Notes under the pieces: model-generated
Databases searched by the model: none
Seen by the model: the letters and a program-made list of their open reading frames with translations, nothing else
What the model was told of the DNA's origin: nothing
Position numbers and translations under genes: made by a program
Shown: positions 52,890-62,254 of the stretch, one piece after another
Position numbering within the stretch: the first letter of the stretch is position 1
Layout of the letters: every line of letters begins with the position of its first letter
Assembly (NCBI GenBank): GCA_012270555.1
Contig: JAAXIC010000017.1
Coordinates: forward strand, 106,151 to 170,150
Direction: 5' to 3'
Length of the DNA stretch: 64,000 nt
Source of the DNA: Chloroflexota bacterium
Lineage (GTDB): Bacteria > Chloroflexota > UBA11872 > VXOZ01

Positions 52890-53452
52890 GACGAACGCAC
52901 CCGTTCTATATAGTCGTTTGTGCGCGTATCCACGCGTATTGTCTCTCCCACGTTCACAAAGAGCGGCACGTTGACGACGAGCCCCGTTTCCACCGTGGCG
53001 GGTTTCGTACCGCCAGCGGCAGTATCTCCCTTGAATCCGGGAGCGGTCTCCGCGACTTCAAGCTCAACAGAAGGCGGCAAAGTCGCATCGAGGACGCGCT
53101 CGCCGTGCATCTCCAGCTCGATGGTAGCGCCGTCCTTGAGGTAATTTACGGCATTGCCCAGCAAGTCGCCGCTAACGAGAATTTCGTCGTACGACTCCGT
53201 ATCCATAAAGTGAAAGACCTCGCCATCCTGATAGAGGAATTGCGCCGGACGCTGCTCCAGCCGGATCTGGCGGAAGCGGGCGCCGGCATCGCAGGTACGA
53301 TCGATGATGTGGCCGTCTTGCACGTGCCGGAGCTTAAGCCGCACGACTGCGCCGCCGCGTCCCATTTTGATGTGTTTTACCTCTTCCAGACGGAAGATGG
53401 CATCCTCATATTCGATTACGACGCCCCGTCGTAAGTTGCCAGTGTCGATCAA
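52886..53452 (-). CDS. efp: translation elongation factor P
   Basis: Relieves ribosome stalling at consecutive prolines, 188 residues, the standard length, when TTG at 53452 is used as start (AGGAGG nine bases upstream). Starts IDTGNLRRG, with KMGRGGAVVRLKLRHV as the tip loop: the modified position, Lys34 in E. coli, is Arg32 here, as in the EarP-rhamnosylated subgroup. Domains II and III with DGATIELEMHGERV and ETGLVVNVPLFVNVGE follow. It sits between pepP and the accB-like gene, a conserved order. The 53485 ATG would add 11 unusual residues. Confidence 0.92.
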   Translation of the reverse strand: MIDTGNLRRGVVIEYEDAIFRLEEVKHIKMGRGGAVVRLKLRHVQDGHIIDRTCDAGARFRQIRLEQRPAQFLYQDGEVFHFMDTESYDEILVSGDLLGNAVNYLKDGATIELEMHGERVLDATLPPSVELEVAETAPGFKGDTAAGGTKPATVETGLVVNVPLFVNVGETIRVDTRTNDYIERVRSS

Positions 53453-53506
53453 TGCGCAATGCCTCCTGTAAGCGTACCCTTTCAAGTAAGTTTCGTTCTG
53501 ATGTTA

Positions 53507-53584
53507 CACCCTCACCCCCGTATCATCCGATACTGTGTATCGGCGTACGGGGCAGGCTCTAGCCCTCTCCTTCAGGGAGAGGGG
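53507..53584. repeat. composite CTCACCC and CCCCGTATC palindrome repeat
   Basis: CACCCTCACCCCCGTATC... and GTACGGGGCAGGCTCTAGCC with a CCCTCTCC...GGGAGAGGGG end. The same composite occurs at 60351-60412. Confidence 0.65.
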
Positions 53585-53642
53585 ACAAGCTGGAGCCTCG
53601 CTATCTGCCAAATCCATTTGGAAGTGGTACTGGGGATTATAC

Positions 53643-54731
53643 TTAGAATCTCAATTTGGGCGATCCGGTGAGTACGTCCGCACCGTCCTCACGGAGCACA
53701 ACCAAGTCCTCGATGCGCACGCCGCCGAGCCCGGGCAAATACACGCCGGGCTCGATAGAGACCACGGCGCCGGCGGGCAGCGGTGTGTCGCCCGCCAGGG
53801 GTGAAAGGCGAGGCGCCTCGTGGATCTCCAGTCCGACGCCATGTCCGAGGCCGTGGCCGAAGTGATCGCCGTGTCCGGCGGCCACAATTACCTCACGAGC
53901 TAGAGCATCGGCTTCGACGCCGGACATGCCGGCGCGTACCTGACTGGCGGCAGTTTCCTGCGCTTTGTAGACAAGCTCATAGATTGCCTGCATCTCCGGG
54001 GAGGGTGTGCCGAGCGCCACCGTCCGTGTCATGTCCGAGCAGTAGCCGTCGGCAATGCAGCCAAAGTCCATGACGATGAACGTGTCGCGGGGAATAGTGT
54101 CGTTCCCCGGACGGTGGTGCGGCATGGCGCCGTTCGGGCCGGCCGCCACTATCGAGGGGAAGGAAAGACCCTCCGCGCCAGCCTCCCGCATCAAGACCTC
54201 CAAGCGCCACGCCACGTCTTTCTCGGTGACGCCGGGACGCAGCCACGTGAGCAACTCGGCCAAGGCGTCATCTGCAATGGTTATCGCACGTTGCAAGGCG
54301 GCTACTTCGTCCGGTTCTTTGGCTACGCGGAGATCCTCTACGACTCCCTGAGATGCGACGAGATCGACTTCACCTGCCAAAGCCTCTCGGTATGTATCGT
54401 ACGTGGCTACGCTCACGTGGTCCGATTCGAAGGACAGCCGACCAAAGCCGTGCTGTTTACTGAGGTCCAAGAGCAGGGGAGCTACTTGGCCTGACTGCGG
54501 TACGACCGTGAAGTCTGGAGCTTGTTTACCCGCCTGTTCGGTGTAGCGGGAGTCCGTTATCAGCAAAGCGGCCGTGGCGTTTATCAGCAGCCAGCCGGAA
54601 GAACCCGTGAAGCCGGAGAGGTAGCGGCGGTTGTAGTCGCTGCTCACGAGCAGCGCGTCCGCCTCAGACTCCAAGAGCCAATCACGCACGCGCTGTACGC
54701 GCCGGGCGGTTGAAGAGGGTACAGGACTCAT
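53643..54731 (-). CDS. Xaa-Pro aminopeptidase/dipeptidase (M24B)
   Basis: Cytoplasmic prolidase-type peptidase of 362 residues. N-terminal creatinase-like domain (LLVSSDYNRRYLSGFTGSSGW) about residues 15-125, then the M24 catalytic domain with metal ligands Asp in VMDFGC, Asp in CSDMTRTV, His in FGHGLGHGVGLEIHEAP, Glu in SIEPGVY and Glu in RIEDLVV. In Firmicutes a homologous gene precedes efp, and the same order is seen here. Start ATG at 54731 without strong ribosome binding site. It probably recycles proline peptides. Confidence 0.92.
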   Translation of the reverse strand: MSPVPSSTARRVQRVRDWLLESEADALLVSSDYNRRYLSGFTGSSGWLLINATAALLITDSRYTEQAGKQAPDFTVVPQSGQVAPLLLDLSKQHGFGRLSFESDHVSVATYDTYREALAGEVDLVASQGVVEDLRVAKEPDEVAALQRAITIADDALAELLTWLRPGVTEKDVAWRLEVLMREAGAEGLSFPSIVAAGPNGAMPHHRPGNDTIPRDTFIVMDFGCIADGYCSDMTRTVALGTPSPEMQAIYELVYKAQETAASQVRAGMSGVEADALAREVIVAAGHGDHFGHGLGHGVGLEIHEAPRLSPLAGDTPLPAGAVVSIEPGVYLPGLGGVRIEDLVVLREDGADVLTGSPKLRF

Positions 54732-54801
54732 CGTGATAATGCTTGTGGTAGCTCGTGAAACCGTGTCTTTTCAATTGTAGCACGCTATACGGACTGGGGT
54801 T

Positions 54802-55530
54802 CTATGGCTGCGGTATCGCAGCGACTGCGCTCAACCCGATGAGCCAGCGCGCGATGTGGCCGGTCACGTTCACCTCGACCCAAGCGGCAATCACGATGAG
54901 CGGGATTACCAGGAAGACGTATCCCTTGATGACGTTCACTGCGGCCCAGACGAGATTCTCCATCGCAGTGAGGGAGGGCACCGGTCGCAACAACGACCAT
55001 GCCAGCCGCAGGGAGAGGGCACTGCCGCACAGTATGGCGGGTATTTCGAACACACCATGGGGCAGCACGAGCAAGAGGCCGACAATGATCTTCAGTGGGA
55101 TCATCGCGTCGATTTGCACGGCCAGCATGCCTAGGATCACACCGGGCAGTGCCGCGACGAGCAGCGGGTAGAGGCCGAGCGTGACTAAGGTGAGTAGGGG
55201 GCTGAGGAGCAGAATGCGCAGGTTGTTGCGCAGGATCGCACCGGTAGAGATAGACTCGATGCCGCCGAGACGCTCGATCTGCGCGGCGTAGGCGCGGAGG
55301 AGGGTTTCGGTTGCATTGGGATAGCCTAGCGCGAGCACGGCCCCGGCGACAATACCGGCAAAGAAAGAACCGGCGGTGAAAAGTATCAACCACCGGTTAG
55401 TCTTCAGGATGGCCGGGATGTCCTGCGCGTAGACACGGATGAGCGAAAAATCAGATTCCGGTTCGCGGGGAGCGCCTTTGGCATCACACGTGGCATTCCA
55501 AAGCCAGTACAGGCGCTTCCAATTCAGCAA
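54802..55530 (-). CDS. stage II sporulation protein M-like membrane protein (SpoIIM/DUF95)
   Basis: Membrane protein of 242 residues with about six hydrophobic segments and the family signature SFFAGIVAGAVLALGYPN, NNLRILLLSPLLTLVTLGLYPLL (split here) and LPHGVFEIPAILCGSALSLRLAW. SpoIIM-like proteins are widespread outside spore formers; the role here is unknown. It starts with TTG six bases after tatA's stop, so the two are cotranscribed. Confidence 0.85.
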   Translation of the reverse strand: MLNWKRLYWLWNATCDAKGAPREPESDFSLIRVYAQDIPAILKTNRWLILFTAGSFFAGIVAGAVLALGYPNATETLLRAYAAQIERLGGIESISTGAILRNNLRILLLSPLLTLVTLGLYPLLVAALPGVILGMLAVQIDAMIPLKIIVGLLLVLPHGVFEIPAILCGSALSLRLAWSLLRPVPSLTAMENLVWAAVNVIKGYVFLVIPLIVIAAWVEVNVTGHIARWLIGLSAVAAIPQP

Positions 55531-55536
55531 AACGCG

Positions 55537-55794
55537 CTAGCTCTTCTTAGCTTCTTTCTCGTCGCTTTCAGACTGGTCCGAATCCTCTTTCTTTTCGCCG
55601 GAATCTCCAGATGAATCGGCTTTCTTTTCCCCGTCCGATTCGGTCGGTTCGTCCTCTTCCTTCATCGCCGTGCGGAATTCGCGGATGCTCTTGCCCAGCG
55701 AACCGCCGAGACCGGCAATCCGGCTGCCCCCGAAGAGGATTACGATGATCACAAGGATGATGAGGAGCTCCGTCCACCCAAATGTGCCAAGCAT
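55537..55794 (-). CDS. tatA: Sec-independent protein translocase TatA/E
   Basis: Pore-type component of the Tat system, 85 residues. N-terminal transmembrane helix (GWTELLIILVIIVILFGGSRI, split here), the conserved FG hinge at LFGGSRI, the amphipathic helix LGGSLGKSIREFRTAMKE, and an acidic Lys/Glu/Ser tail. Consistent with several Tat-type lipoproteins in the window. tatC is not seen nearby. Confidence 0.92.
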   Translation of the reverse strand: MLGTFGWTELLIILVIIVILFGGSRIAGLGGSLGKSIREFRTAMKEEDEPTESDGEKKADSSGDSGEKKEDSDQSESDEKEAKKS

Positions 55795-56182
55795 TCCCGT
55801 TTACCCTTTCCTGCCAGTGGTCATTCTTAGCCTGAATTCCATAATACGCGCCCAGCAACAGAGAATCAAATTGACTCAATGCAACCGGTAGCGAGATTGC
55901 CTCTGAGATTGACACGTCGCGCCCACGTGAGATGTGTTTGGAACTGAATTGTCTGGAGACGCGCTTCCGCTCGCTAAAGGCTGGTCGTCAAGTCGCTCAA
56001 GAGCAGTACCAGGCAGCGTACAGCCGGAAAACCCTGTCCACTGGGTGCAAATCGCTGCCTGCAACTACGACGATGAGGCGGTTGTCTCTCGCATAGTGCT
56101 ATGCTATCGTGAAAGTACGTAGGGTGCCGCAAGACCACCGACTCCACCAGAGCGGATACCATTGGAATTCGAGGCTTGACCT

Positions 56183-57433
56183 ATGAAGCGCAAGCACCTT
56201 TTCACGATTGTCCTGTCGTTCTCGCTTGTTCTGACGGTTGTCACCGGCGCCTTTGCGGCGGGGTACTCGGCGGGTTCCCAAGACTCACCGATACGCCCCC
56301 TGGGTGAAGTCATATCCGGTGTACTTCCCACTATCGTTCCCACTACTCCCCCAGTCAACCAGGATGAGAAGTGGAAACTCTTCGTAGAGGTCTGGGAAAT
56401 TGTCTCGCAGACCTTCTACCGGCCGGTAGACAAAGATATCATGGTACGCGCCGCTATTCGCGGCATGCTGGAGGCCCTCGAAGATCCGCACACCGTTCTG
56501 CTGGACCCCTCAGTGAGCCAACGAGCGCGGGAGCAAACGCGCCAGAAATTCCAGGGCATTGGCGCGCGCATCGAGGAAAAAGATGGGCAAATCATCATTC
56601 ACTCGGTATTTCCCGATTCTCCGGCACAGAGCGGAGGCTTGCAACCGGGAGACATCATCATGGCGGTGGATGGCGACCCAATCGCGGGCGATACGCCAGA
56701 ACAGACCGCGTTGCGCATCCGCGGCCCCGCAGACACTGATGTTGTACTGACGATCAAGCGGGGCGAAGAGGAGCCGTTTGATGTGACCTTGACGCGCGCG
56801 GAAATCAGAATCCCCTCACTTTCAACGCAAACGCTGGAAGGGAATGTTGGCTACATACGGCTTTGGGGCTTTGGCGCGCTTACTGCCGATGACTTGCGTG
56901 AGACGCTGCAGCCGCTGGTTGACGCTGGAGCGCCCGGTGTCATTCTGGACTTGCGAGATAACCCCGGCGGACTGCTGAGAGCTGCGATCAGCGTAACCGG
57001 CGAATTCCTGCCGCGGAGAACGGTGGTGCTCTACGAGGAGCAGGCGCAGCAGTTGCGCCCGTATCGCGTACCCGGGGAAGGGGTGGCCCTTGACATTCCT
57101 CTGGTTGTCTTGGTGAATGAGCGCAGCGCCAGTGCCTCGGAGATCGTGGCCGGCGCGTTAGCACACTACGACCGTGCCGTCATTATCGGCCAGCGCACGT
57201 TTGGCAAGGGCACGGTTCAGTTGCCCCACGACCTGAGCGACGGCTCGCAACTACGCGTTACCATTTCCCGTTGGCTTACGCCCGGCAAGGAGTCAATCTC
57301 TGACGTTGGTATTACCCCCTCCATAGTGGTGGAGGAGGAATTCGATGGCACGAAGCCGCTTGAAGAGGATGCGGCGATACAACGTGCCCTGCAAGAGCTT
57401 GCGCAGGTCCCCTCTATACCCAACGCTGCCTAA
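56183..57433 (+). CDS. S41 C-terminal processing protease
   Basis: Exported serine/lysine-dyad protease of 416 residues. Signal peptide MKRKHLFTIVLSFSLVLTVV..., PDZ domain about residues 125-200 (DGQIIIHSVFPDSPAQSGGLQPGD, split), and catalytic Ser in NERSASASEIVAGAL with Lys in TFGKGTVQLP. The typical LRDNPGG motif (LDLRDNPGGLL) is present. GAGG precedes the ATG. It lies 23 bases upstream of the M16 gene, so they form an operon, with the TPR gene possibly included. Confidence 0.92.
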   Translation: MKRKHLFTIVLSFSLVLTVVTGAFAAGYSAGSQDSPIRPLGEVISGVLPTIVPTTPPVNQDEKWKLFVEVWEIVSQTFYRPVDKDIMVRAAIRGMLEALEDPHTVLLDPSVSQRAREQTRQKFQGIGARIEEKDGQIIIHSVFPDSPAQSGGLQPGDIIMAVDGDPIAGDTPEQTALRIRGPADTDVVLTIKRGEEEPFDVTLTRAEIRIPSLSTQTLEGNVGYIRLWGFGALTADDLRETLQPLVDAGAPGVILDLRDNPGGLLRAAISVTGEFLPRRTVVLYEEQAQQLRPYRVPGEGVALDIPLVVLVNERSASASEIVAGALAHYDRAVIIGQRTFGKGTVQLPHDLSDGSQLRVTISRWLTPGKESISDVGITPSIVVEEEFDGTKPLEEDAAIQRALQELAQVPSIPNAA

Positions 57434-57456
57434 CCTAATTTGGTGAAATTGGACTA

Positions 57457-58740
57457 ATGGAAGAGCAGACGCTGCGTAGGCATACCCTACCGAATGGGCT
57501 GCGGGTGCTCATACTGCCCATGCCGCACACCCGTGCGGTAACCGTTAGTCTGTTCTGCGGGGCCGGCTCGCGCTATGAACCGTACGACCTTATGGGGCTA
57601 TCCCATTTTCTGGAACACATGCTCTTCAAGGGCACCGTGCGACGGCCTGATCCCCAGGAAATAGCGGAAGCAATTGAACGAACCGGCGGTCTCCTGAACG
57701 CGAGCACGGGACGCGAGGCCACCGTCTTTTGGACGAAAGTGGCGTCGCAGCATCTCCCAATCGCATTCGACATCCTTTCCGATATCGCCCTGAATCCCGC
57801 GCTGAATCCCGATGACGTCGAGCGGGAGCGCAGTGTAATCCTGGAAGAACTCGAACTCTACCAGGATACGCCCTCGGATTGGGTACACGTGCTCATGTCG
57901 CGTTTGCTCTGGCCGGGACACCCGCTCGGGGAAGACATTGGCGGACGTCCAGAGTCCATCATGAACATCACCCGCGACGATCTGTTGCAGCATGTGGAAG
58001 ATTTCTACCGCGCCAACAATATGGTGCTTGTCGTTGCAGGCGGCGTGGACCCCGACATTGCTCTTTCCCATGCGGAAGAGGCGTTTGGCAGCTTGCGTAA
58101 GGGAACCGGCCCGGCGTGGCTCCCAGCGGTCGCCACGCAACCGTTGGATAGAGTGATTACCCAGGCCGAGGACCAAAATCAGGTGCTGCTCTGCATTGGC
58201 GGCAAGGGCCTTTCCCACGCCGACCCTGATCGCCATGCCTTTGAACTGCTCAACACCGCGTTGGGCGACGGCTTGAGTTCGCGCTTGGCAGTGGAGGTAC
58301 GCGAGCGTCTGGGCTTGGCGTATGACATCTACTCATATGTTGAGCAGTATTTCGATACAGGCTCTTTCGTCATTGCGGCTGGAGTGGACGACGGGCATCT
58401 GGGGAGCGCGCTGGCTGCCATTTGGGAGCAGGTAGACCGCATTCGGCAGCACAGGCTGCCGGCGGAAGAGTTGGATAAGGTGCGGGAGTTCACAAAGGGG
58501 CGGCTGCTGCTGAGCATGGAAGATAGCTGGAATGTGGCGAGTTGGTACGGTAGTCAAGAGGTGCTGATGCACACCACAATTACACTGGACGAAATGCTGG
58601 CTACTATCGATGCCATCACCGCTGACGACATCCTGCGTGTGGCGCAACGTATCTTCGTGCCCGGATGGGCGCACGTGGCGTTAGTGGGACCGGGGCTGGA
58701 CCGCGCGGCCATGGAAGACCTCGTGAGCATGTGGAACTAG
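57457..58740 (+). CDS. M16 family zinc metallopeptidase (PqqL/YmxG-like)
   Basis: Insulinase-fold peptidase of 427 residues. The inverted zinc motif HxxEH is visible in LSHFLEHMLFKGT, with the downstream Glu in EELELYQDTPSDW. The second half is the inactive M16 C-domain (for example ERLGLAYDIYSYVEQYFDTG, split). No signal peptide, so likely cytoplasmic, as in YmxG-type proteins. Follows the S41 gene by 23 bases. Confidence 0.9.
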   Translation: MEEQTLRRHTLPNGLRVLILPMPHTRAVTVSLFCGAGSRYEPYDLMGLSHFLEHMLFKGTVRRPDPQEIAEAIERTGGLLNASTGREATVFWTKVASQHLPIAFDILSDIALNPALNPDDVERERSVILEELELYQDTPSDWVHVLMSRLLWPGHPLGEDIGGRPESIMNITRDDLLQHVEDFYRANNMVLVVAGGVDPDIALSHAEEAFGSLRKGTGPAWLPAVATQPLDRVITQAEDQNQVLLCIGGKGLSHADPDRHAFELLNTALGDGLSSRLAVEVRERLGLAYDIYSYVEQYFDTGSFVIAAGVDDGHLGSALAAIWEQVDRIRQHRLPAEELDKVREFTKGRLLLSMEDSWNVASWYGSQEVLMHTTITLDEMLATIDAITADDILRVAQRIFVPGWAHVALVGPGLDRAAMEDLVSMWN

Positions 58741-58808
58741 GTTTGGCCAGGGTGGGCCTGTCGTAATCTCCGGCCAAGTCTGAGGAACCGCATAGGACCA
58801 TAGGGGAA

Positions 58809-60047
58809 ATGAAGCTAAGAGATTTCCTGCAGTGGGGAGAACAGGCGCTCGCGCTGAATCACAGCGAGCTTGCGGAAGAAATCGCCCGCTATCTTCTCAA
58901 GCAGTCCCCAAGCAATCTGGCAGCGCGCACCTTGCTTGGCAATGTTTTCCTGCAATCGGGCCAAATAGAGGAAGCGGAAGAGCACCTCCTGCAGGCGCTC
59001 GACATGGATCCGGAGAGCCCCGACATACTCACAAGCCTCGCTGAGGTGTTGGAGACCCAAGGACGAGACGAGGAAAGACTCGCCGTGATCCGCCGTGCCT
59101 TTGAGTGCGATCCCACCCGCACTGAGGTTAAGCAACATCTCCTGGCACTCAGACAGGAAGTGGGAGGCGCTGCGCATGAGAATGGACTCTTGACGCGCGT
59201 CGGTCTGGCGCGCATACACCTGCGCAGTGGCTTGCTGGAGCATGCAATTGCCGAGTTTCGCTATGTGCTTGCGGAGTCCCAGATTCACTGGAACGCGCGT
59301 GTCGCCCTCATGGAGGCGCACTGGCTCAACGGGGAGAGGCAGGCGGCCAGTGGAATTGCGGATGAAATCGTCCGCGAGCACCCAAACTGCCTGAAGGCGA
59401 TCTTGCTTTCGGCAGACGTGCGGGCGCACATGGGTCTCATAGACCAGGCGCGGCAACTCCTGGAGCGCGCCCGGCAAGTTGACCCTGACTTTACGCTGGC
59501 CCGTGCGCTGTATCCTGCCAACGGCCCTTCACGCTTGCCGTTGCCGAATGATGATGCGGAGATTGAGGTGCCGCTTGATTTCTTGCAGCGGATCGAAGCC
59601 ACGTTGACCGCGGAAGAAGAGCCGGAAGAGGTGGATGCACAAACGCGCGCAGCGGCGCGCATCAGTGCACGCACCGCCGCGGCCGCGCCGGAAGGACAAA
59701 AGCGCGTTCTTGTGACGCCTGCGCAGGACACCGCCCCTGAGAAAGAAGAGCCGCCAGCCGTGGAGCCGACACCGGCAACGGGTGCTGCTCCTGACGATAG
59801 CAAGAGTCAGGAAAGTTCCGAGAACTGGGATGATCTCTTGCGTACGCTGGAACAAGCAGGGCCGCAAATGGATGAACCCACACTTGCTGCTCTTGCGCAA
59901 CAGCTAGAGGCGATCGCGGCAGCGGCGCCTAACAAGCTGCAGGCCTGGCAACAGCTTGGCGACGTGTATCAACGCATCGAGCAGACCGACCGGGCCATGC
60001 GCGCGTATATGCGGGCTTTAGATAGCAGTTCCGAATCGCGGCAGTAA
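58809..60047 (+). CDS. tetratricopeptide-repeat protein
   Basis: 412-residue TPR protein. Repeats are visible around residues 15-120 (ALNHSELAEEIARYLLKQSP, LQSGQIEEAEEHLLQALDMDPE), 130-230 and 360-412 (WQQLGDVYQRIEQTDRAMRAYMRALD, split). The middle (about 265-340) is a charged, Ala/Pro/Glu-rich linker. No signal peptide. Scaffold role inferred from fold; partners unknown. It follows the M16 gene by 68 bases on the same strand. Confidence 0.8.
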   Translation: MKLRDFLQWGEQALALNHSELAEEIARYLLKQSPSNLAARTLLGNVFLQSGQIEEAEEHLLQALDMDPESPDILTSLAEVLETQGRDEERLAVIRRAFECDPTRTEVKQHLLALRQEVGGAAHENGLLTRVGLARIHLRSGLLEHAIAEFRYVLAESQIHWNARVALMEAHWLNGERQAASGIADEIVREHPNCLKAILLSADVRAHMGLIDQARQLLERARQVDPDFTLARALYPANGPSRLPLPNDDAEIEVPLDFLQRIEATLTAEEEPEEVDAQTRAAARISARTAAAAPEGQKRVLVTPAQDTAPEKEEPPAVEPTPATGAAPDDSKSQESSENWDDLLRTLEQAGPQMDEPTLAALAQQLEAIAAAAPNKLQAWQQLGDVYQRIEQTDRAMRAYMRALDSSSESRQ

Positions 60048-60478
60048 CACGGAAACGCCGCCAATGACGGACCCCGTTGCCAGCGCCTTATGCTGACTCA
60101 GGATCTTTCCCGTGCCGATAGCCGGGAGACAGTAACGGACAAGAAGCCTCAGACCCGCGTGCAATCCGAATGCGATAGGTCGGAAGCCTAGACACTTGGG
60201 TAACCACCTGCAAGGCGAGAAAACCTCCCTCTCCCTGGGGAGAGGGTCGGGGTGAGGGGGTCTTTTTGCTACAATGGTCACTTACGTTGTGCAATGTCAA
60301 TATGTCATAGAGCAAGAGTCGGTATGCTTAGTGTAGAGATTTCAGAAGATTCACCCTCACCCCCGTATCGAGTACGGGGCAGGCTCTAGCCCTCTCCCGT
60401 CGAGGGAGAGGGAACTCTCTCGCTTCCGCTAGGGTTACGCAAAGGTCTCCATCGTAGAGTGGAGGTATACATGGCCGC
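60048..60478. other. intergenic region with repeats
   Basis: 431 bases without a gene. CTCACCC-family copies at 60225-60260 (inverted) and 60351-60412 (composite with CCCCGTATC). GGAGG at 60461-60465 precedes an ATG at 60471 that opens a three-codon ORF (M-A-A-stop) overlapping the true ATG at 60479. Confidence 0.6.
60225..60412. repeat. inverted and direct CTCACCC-family repeats
   Basis: 60225-60260 reads as the complement of the family consensus; 60351-60412 is a composite copy like the one at 53507-53584. Confidence 0.65.
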
Positions 60479-62164
60479 ATGAAGAAGCTGATAATCGTCT
60501 TGACCGGCTTGCTGATGCTGCTGGGGGCAGTAGTCTTTGTCGGATTTCTGTCTTACTTCTCTTTCGGATTCGCAGAGGAGGGGCTCTTCATCGGAGCAGG
60601 CGCCTCCTCTGCTGCAATGGAAGAATCTGCTGCAGACTATGCCCCCGCGGATCGAATGGAAGCGGCTCAGCCGGAAATCGCCGCACCCGCCGCTGAAAGC
60701 AGCGCGCAAAAAGTAGCGGCGTCCGCCCCACTCTCGACTGCGGCCTTTGCAGCGGATGCCAAGGTAATTCGCAACGCAACGCTCAGCATCGTCGTGGAGA
60801 ACCCCGCAGCCGCTCTCGCCAGTGTCGAGCAGATAGTTGTAGGCATTCCCGGCGCATTCATTGCCACTGCTGAAGTGAGGCGCGCCGGCGCTAGCCAGCC
60901 GACCGCGCTCACGTTGCGGGTGCCCGCAGAGACATTCGACCAAGCCCTGTCTGCGCTGCGCGCCCTCGCTCAGGAAGTATTGGCTGAGCAAACTGCCGCC
61001 CGTGACGTTACTGAAGAGTATACCGATCTCGATGCGCGACTCCGCAACCTGCAGGCCGCTGAGACCCAACTCCTCGCCTTGCTGGAACAAGCCGATGCCG
61101 TGGAAGACCTCCTGAAAGTCGAGAACCGGCTGGCGGAAGTGCGCGGAGAGATCGAGCAACTCCAGGGACGCTTGAACGTCCTCGATAATCGCATTGCGCT
61201 CGCGACGATCCATGTGCTGCTGCATGCCCCGCCGGATGTCTCGGTCGAGGTTACAGCGGAGAATGTGCCTTCCGCCCACGCCGTGTCCGCCTTTACGCTC
61301 ACCTATCGTAATAGTGGGAGTGTCGCGGCGCGTGACGGCATTCTGACGCTCCACGTGCCGGAGCGCCTCAGCGTGTTCGATATGGGTCAGGGAGGCCGCT
61401 ACGATTCCATCGCGCGCGAGATCCAGTGGACTCTGTCCGATATTGCGCCCGGCACCGTGGGTAGTATCTATGCGCATCTCCGGGTGGAGTCCACGGAACA
61501 CGACATCCTCTTGCGTGCGGAGATTCAGACAATAAGCGTTGATGCCAACTCTGCGAACAACACGGCCGACCTAACGCTTTCATTTGCGCCCGATCTCACG
61601 CTGGAGGTAGAGGGGCCCGCTGCCGGCGCTCAGGGAAGTGAAGTACCCATTTGGATTTCCTATGCCAACGTTGGTACTGCAGATGCCACTGACGTAACCA
61701 TCGAGGCAAACCTGCCACCCGGACTTACCTTTGTTCGCGCCGACTTTGGCGGCAGCTTTGCCACCAAGCCCGATACCGTGGAATGGAAGTTGGGACGCGT
61801 ACAAGCCGCAAGGGGCGGCCAGGTGCTCATGTACGTTCGCGTTGACGTGGCCGAGGGCCGCCTGCAGATACCGGTCACCATTGCGGCAGAACAGGTTGAC
61901 GCGGTGGACTTCAACAATCGTACCGATGTCTATCTGACGGCACTGCGGGAAGACCTGTCCGAGCGCTCGATTTGGCAACCGGGAGAGACCGTTGAGACGA
62001 GCATTGCGGCGCTCATAGTCGTCGCTCGAGCTGCCGTGGACGTGCTCATTTGGGTGCTTGTATTTGGTATTCCCTTGGCAATCATCGGTTTGCTCGGGCT
62101 CGGTATATGGAAGGGCATGCGCCGCTTGCGGCGAAGGCAAAGCGCGCAAGCGCTTGACGAGTGA
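60479..62164 (+). CDS. membrane protein with DUF4349 and DUF11-type repeats
   Basis: 561-residue surface protein. An N-terminal hydrophobic helix (about 5-28), a low-complexity Ala-rich stretch, then a DUF4349 region (about 95-260) with VIRNATLSIVVENPAAAL, LTLRVPAETFDQALSAL and a coiled coil RLAEVRGEIEQLQGRLNVLDNRIA (split). Two DUF11/CARDB-like beta-sandwich repeats follow (for example SYANVGTADATDVTIEANLPPGL, split), and a C-terminal transmembrane helix (about 510-545) with a basic tail. Probably anchored at both ends. Function unknown. Confidence 0.8.
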   Translation: MKKLIIVLTGLLMLLGAVVFVGFLSYFSFGFAEEGLFIGAGASSAAMEESAADYAPADRMEAAQPEIAAPAAESSAQKVAASAPLSTAAFAADAKVIRNATLSIVVENPAAALASVEQIVVGIPGAFIATAEVRRAGASQPTALTLRVPAETFDQALSALRALAQEVLAEQTAARDVTEEYTDLDARLRNLQAAETQLLALLEQADAVEDLLKVENRLAEVRGEIEQLQGRLNVLDNRIALATIHVLLHAPPDVSVEVTAENVPSAHAVSAFTLTYRNSGSVAARDGILTLHVPERLSVFDMGQGGRYDSIAREIQWTLSDIAPGTVGSIYAHLRVESTEHDILLRAEIQTISVDANSANNTADLTLSFAPDLTLEVEGPAAGAQGSEVPIWISYANVGTADATDVTIEANLPPGLTFVRADFGGSFATKPDTVEWKLGRVQAARGGQVLMYVRVDVAEGRLQIPVTIAAEQVDAVDFNNRTDVYLTALREDLSERSIWQPGETVETSIAALIVVARAAVDVLIWVLVFGIPLAIIGLLGLGIWKGMRRLRRRQSAQALDE

Positions 62165-62254
62165 TGTTGCTCACACTGAGACTGCGCGTGTGACAGCGTG
62201 CTGCTATAGGCGGTGGCCCGTAAGAATAAACCGGATCAGAGTATCTTTCATTAG

